Origin: Ignavibacteria bacterium
GTDB taxonomy: Bacteria; Bacteroidota; Ignavibacteria; UBA10030; SZUA-254
Assembly: GCA_005877655.1 (NCBI GenBank)
Contig: VBOC01000172.1
Coordinates: forward strand, 1-6,010
DNA: 6,010 bases
Direction of reading: 5' to 3'
Shown: one piece after another, positions 5,800 to 6,010 of the stretch
Layout: the number at the start of each line of letters is the position of its first letter
Position numbering within the stretch: the first letter of the stretch is position 1
The notes under the pieces: model-generated
What the model saw: the letters and a program-made list of their open reading frames with translations, nothing else
Told to the model about the DNA's origin: nothing
Database searches by the model: none
Translations under genes and position numbers: made by a program

Positions 5800-6010
5800 T
5801 CAGCCACCGATCGCCTCCAGAACAAGTTCCGCGATATCTTTCACCTGAACCTTCTCAGCCGCTTCTTTCGCCTTCACGCCGTCGGTCAGCATCGTCATGC
5901 AGAAGGGGCAGGCGGTACTGATGACGTCGGGCTTGAGCGCGAGTGCCTCCTCCGTCCGCTCCACGTTCACCCGTTTCCCGATCGGTTCTTCCATGAACAT
6001 TCTTGCCCCG
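5800..6010 (-). CDS. Fe-S oxidoreductase with cysteine-rich (CCG) domain, C-terminal fragment
   Basis: Only the last 69 complete codons are in the window. The frame is open through the right edge, so the gene begins beyond 6010. It stops at TGA (5802-5800). The visible end reads GARMFMEEPIGKRVNVERTE, then EEALALKPDVISTACPFCMT, then a helical tail KVQVKDIAELVLEAIGG. The ACPFC motif, the (W/F)MEE...GKRVNVER block and the terminal VKDIAEL helix are typical of the cysteine-rich domains of HdrB/HdrD, GlcF or EtfD-like (Fe-S)-binding oxidoreductases. In this family the cysteines bind an Fe-S centre used in electron transfer with quinone, flavin or disulfide partners. Which subfamily it belongs to cannot be settled from the tail. 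The ATG at 6000 is internal, not the start, because family sequence continues upstream of it. It converges on the GroES-like pseudogene. Confidence 0.85.
   Translation of the reverse strand, partial: GARMFMEEPIGKRVNVERTEEALALKPDVISTACPFCMTMLTDGVKAKEAAEKVQVKDIAELVLEAIGG

Noticed and set aside
5561..5848. Plus-strand open frame of 95 codons
   Set aside because: It overlaps the GroES-like remnant in a different frame and runs into the antisense of the Fe-S gene. The recognisable protein lies in the frame starting at 5520.
1..6010. CRISPR array, insertion sequence, transposase or phage gene
   Set aside because: No long spaced repeats, terminal inverted repeats or mobile-element protein motifs were seen on either strand.

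Overview
The window is a GC-rich, gene-dense bacterial segment. The order tRNA, tilS, hpt, ftsH occurs in many bacteria. The added polyprenol/diacylglycerol-kinase-type gene, the nucleoside-deoxyribosyltransferase-like gene and the particular GroES-like protein sequence made me think of the Bacteroidota/Chlorobiota/Ignavibacteria side of the tree. That placement is from memory and tentative. The encoded tRNA lacks a 3' CCA, so CCA would be added after transcription.

Layout: a tRNA with anticodon CAU (17-90) is closed by a strong intrinsic terminator (104-138). A plus-strand run of five tightly packed genes follows. These are tilS (159-1553), an hpt gene with one internal stop (1550-2116), ftsH (2125-4191), a membrane CTP-dependent lipid-kinase-like gene (4142-4840) and a small nucleoside 2-deoxyribosyltransferase-like gene (4837-5304). 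ATGA overlaps, an 8-nt gap and a 50-nt overlap mark this as one operon. A non-coding stretch (5305-5439) holds a degenerate 11-nt tandem repeat and a GC-rich hairpin. It leads into a GroES-like co-chaperone pseudogene (5440-5747). On the minus strand, converging on it, is the C-terminal end of an iron-sulfur cysteine-rich-domain protein that continues past the right edge (5800-6010).

Functional themes are tRNA decoding (a CAU tRNA beside the enzyme that modifies a CAU tRNA), purine or nucleoside salvage (hpt and the deoxyribosyltransferase-like gene) and envelope functions (FtsH and the lipid kinase). No wholly new system is evident. The most notable signals are the two damaged genes. hpt is intact end to end except for a single in-frame TGA at 1826-1828, and that TGA lies inside a TTGACA-N18-TATCAT promoter-like sequence. 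The GroES-like gene carries a frameshifting internal deletion whose junction fits recombination between 7-nt direct repeats, plus a separate TAG codon. Whether these are real mutations or sequencing/assembly errors cannot be decided from the sequence alone.
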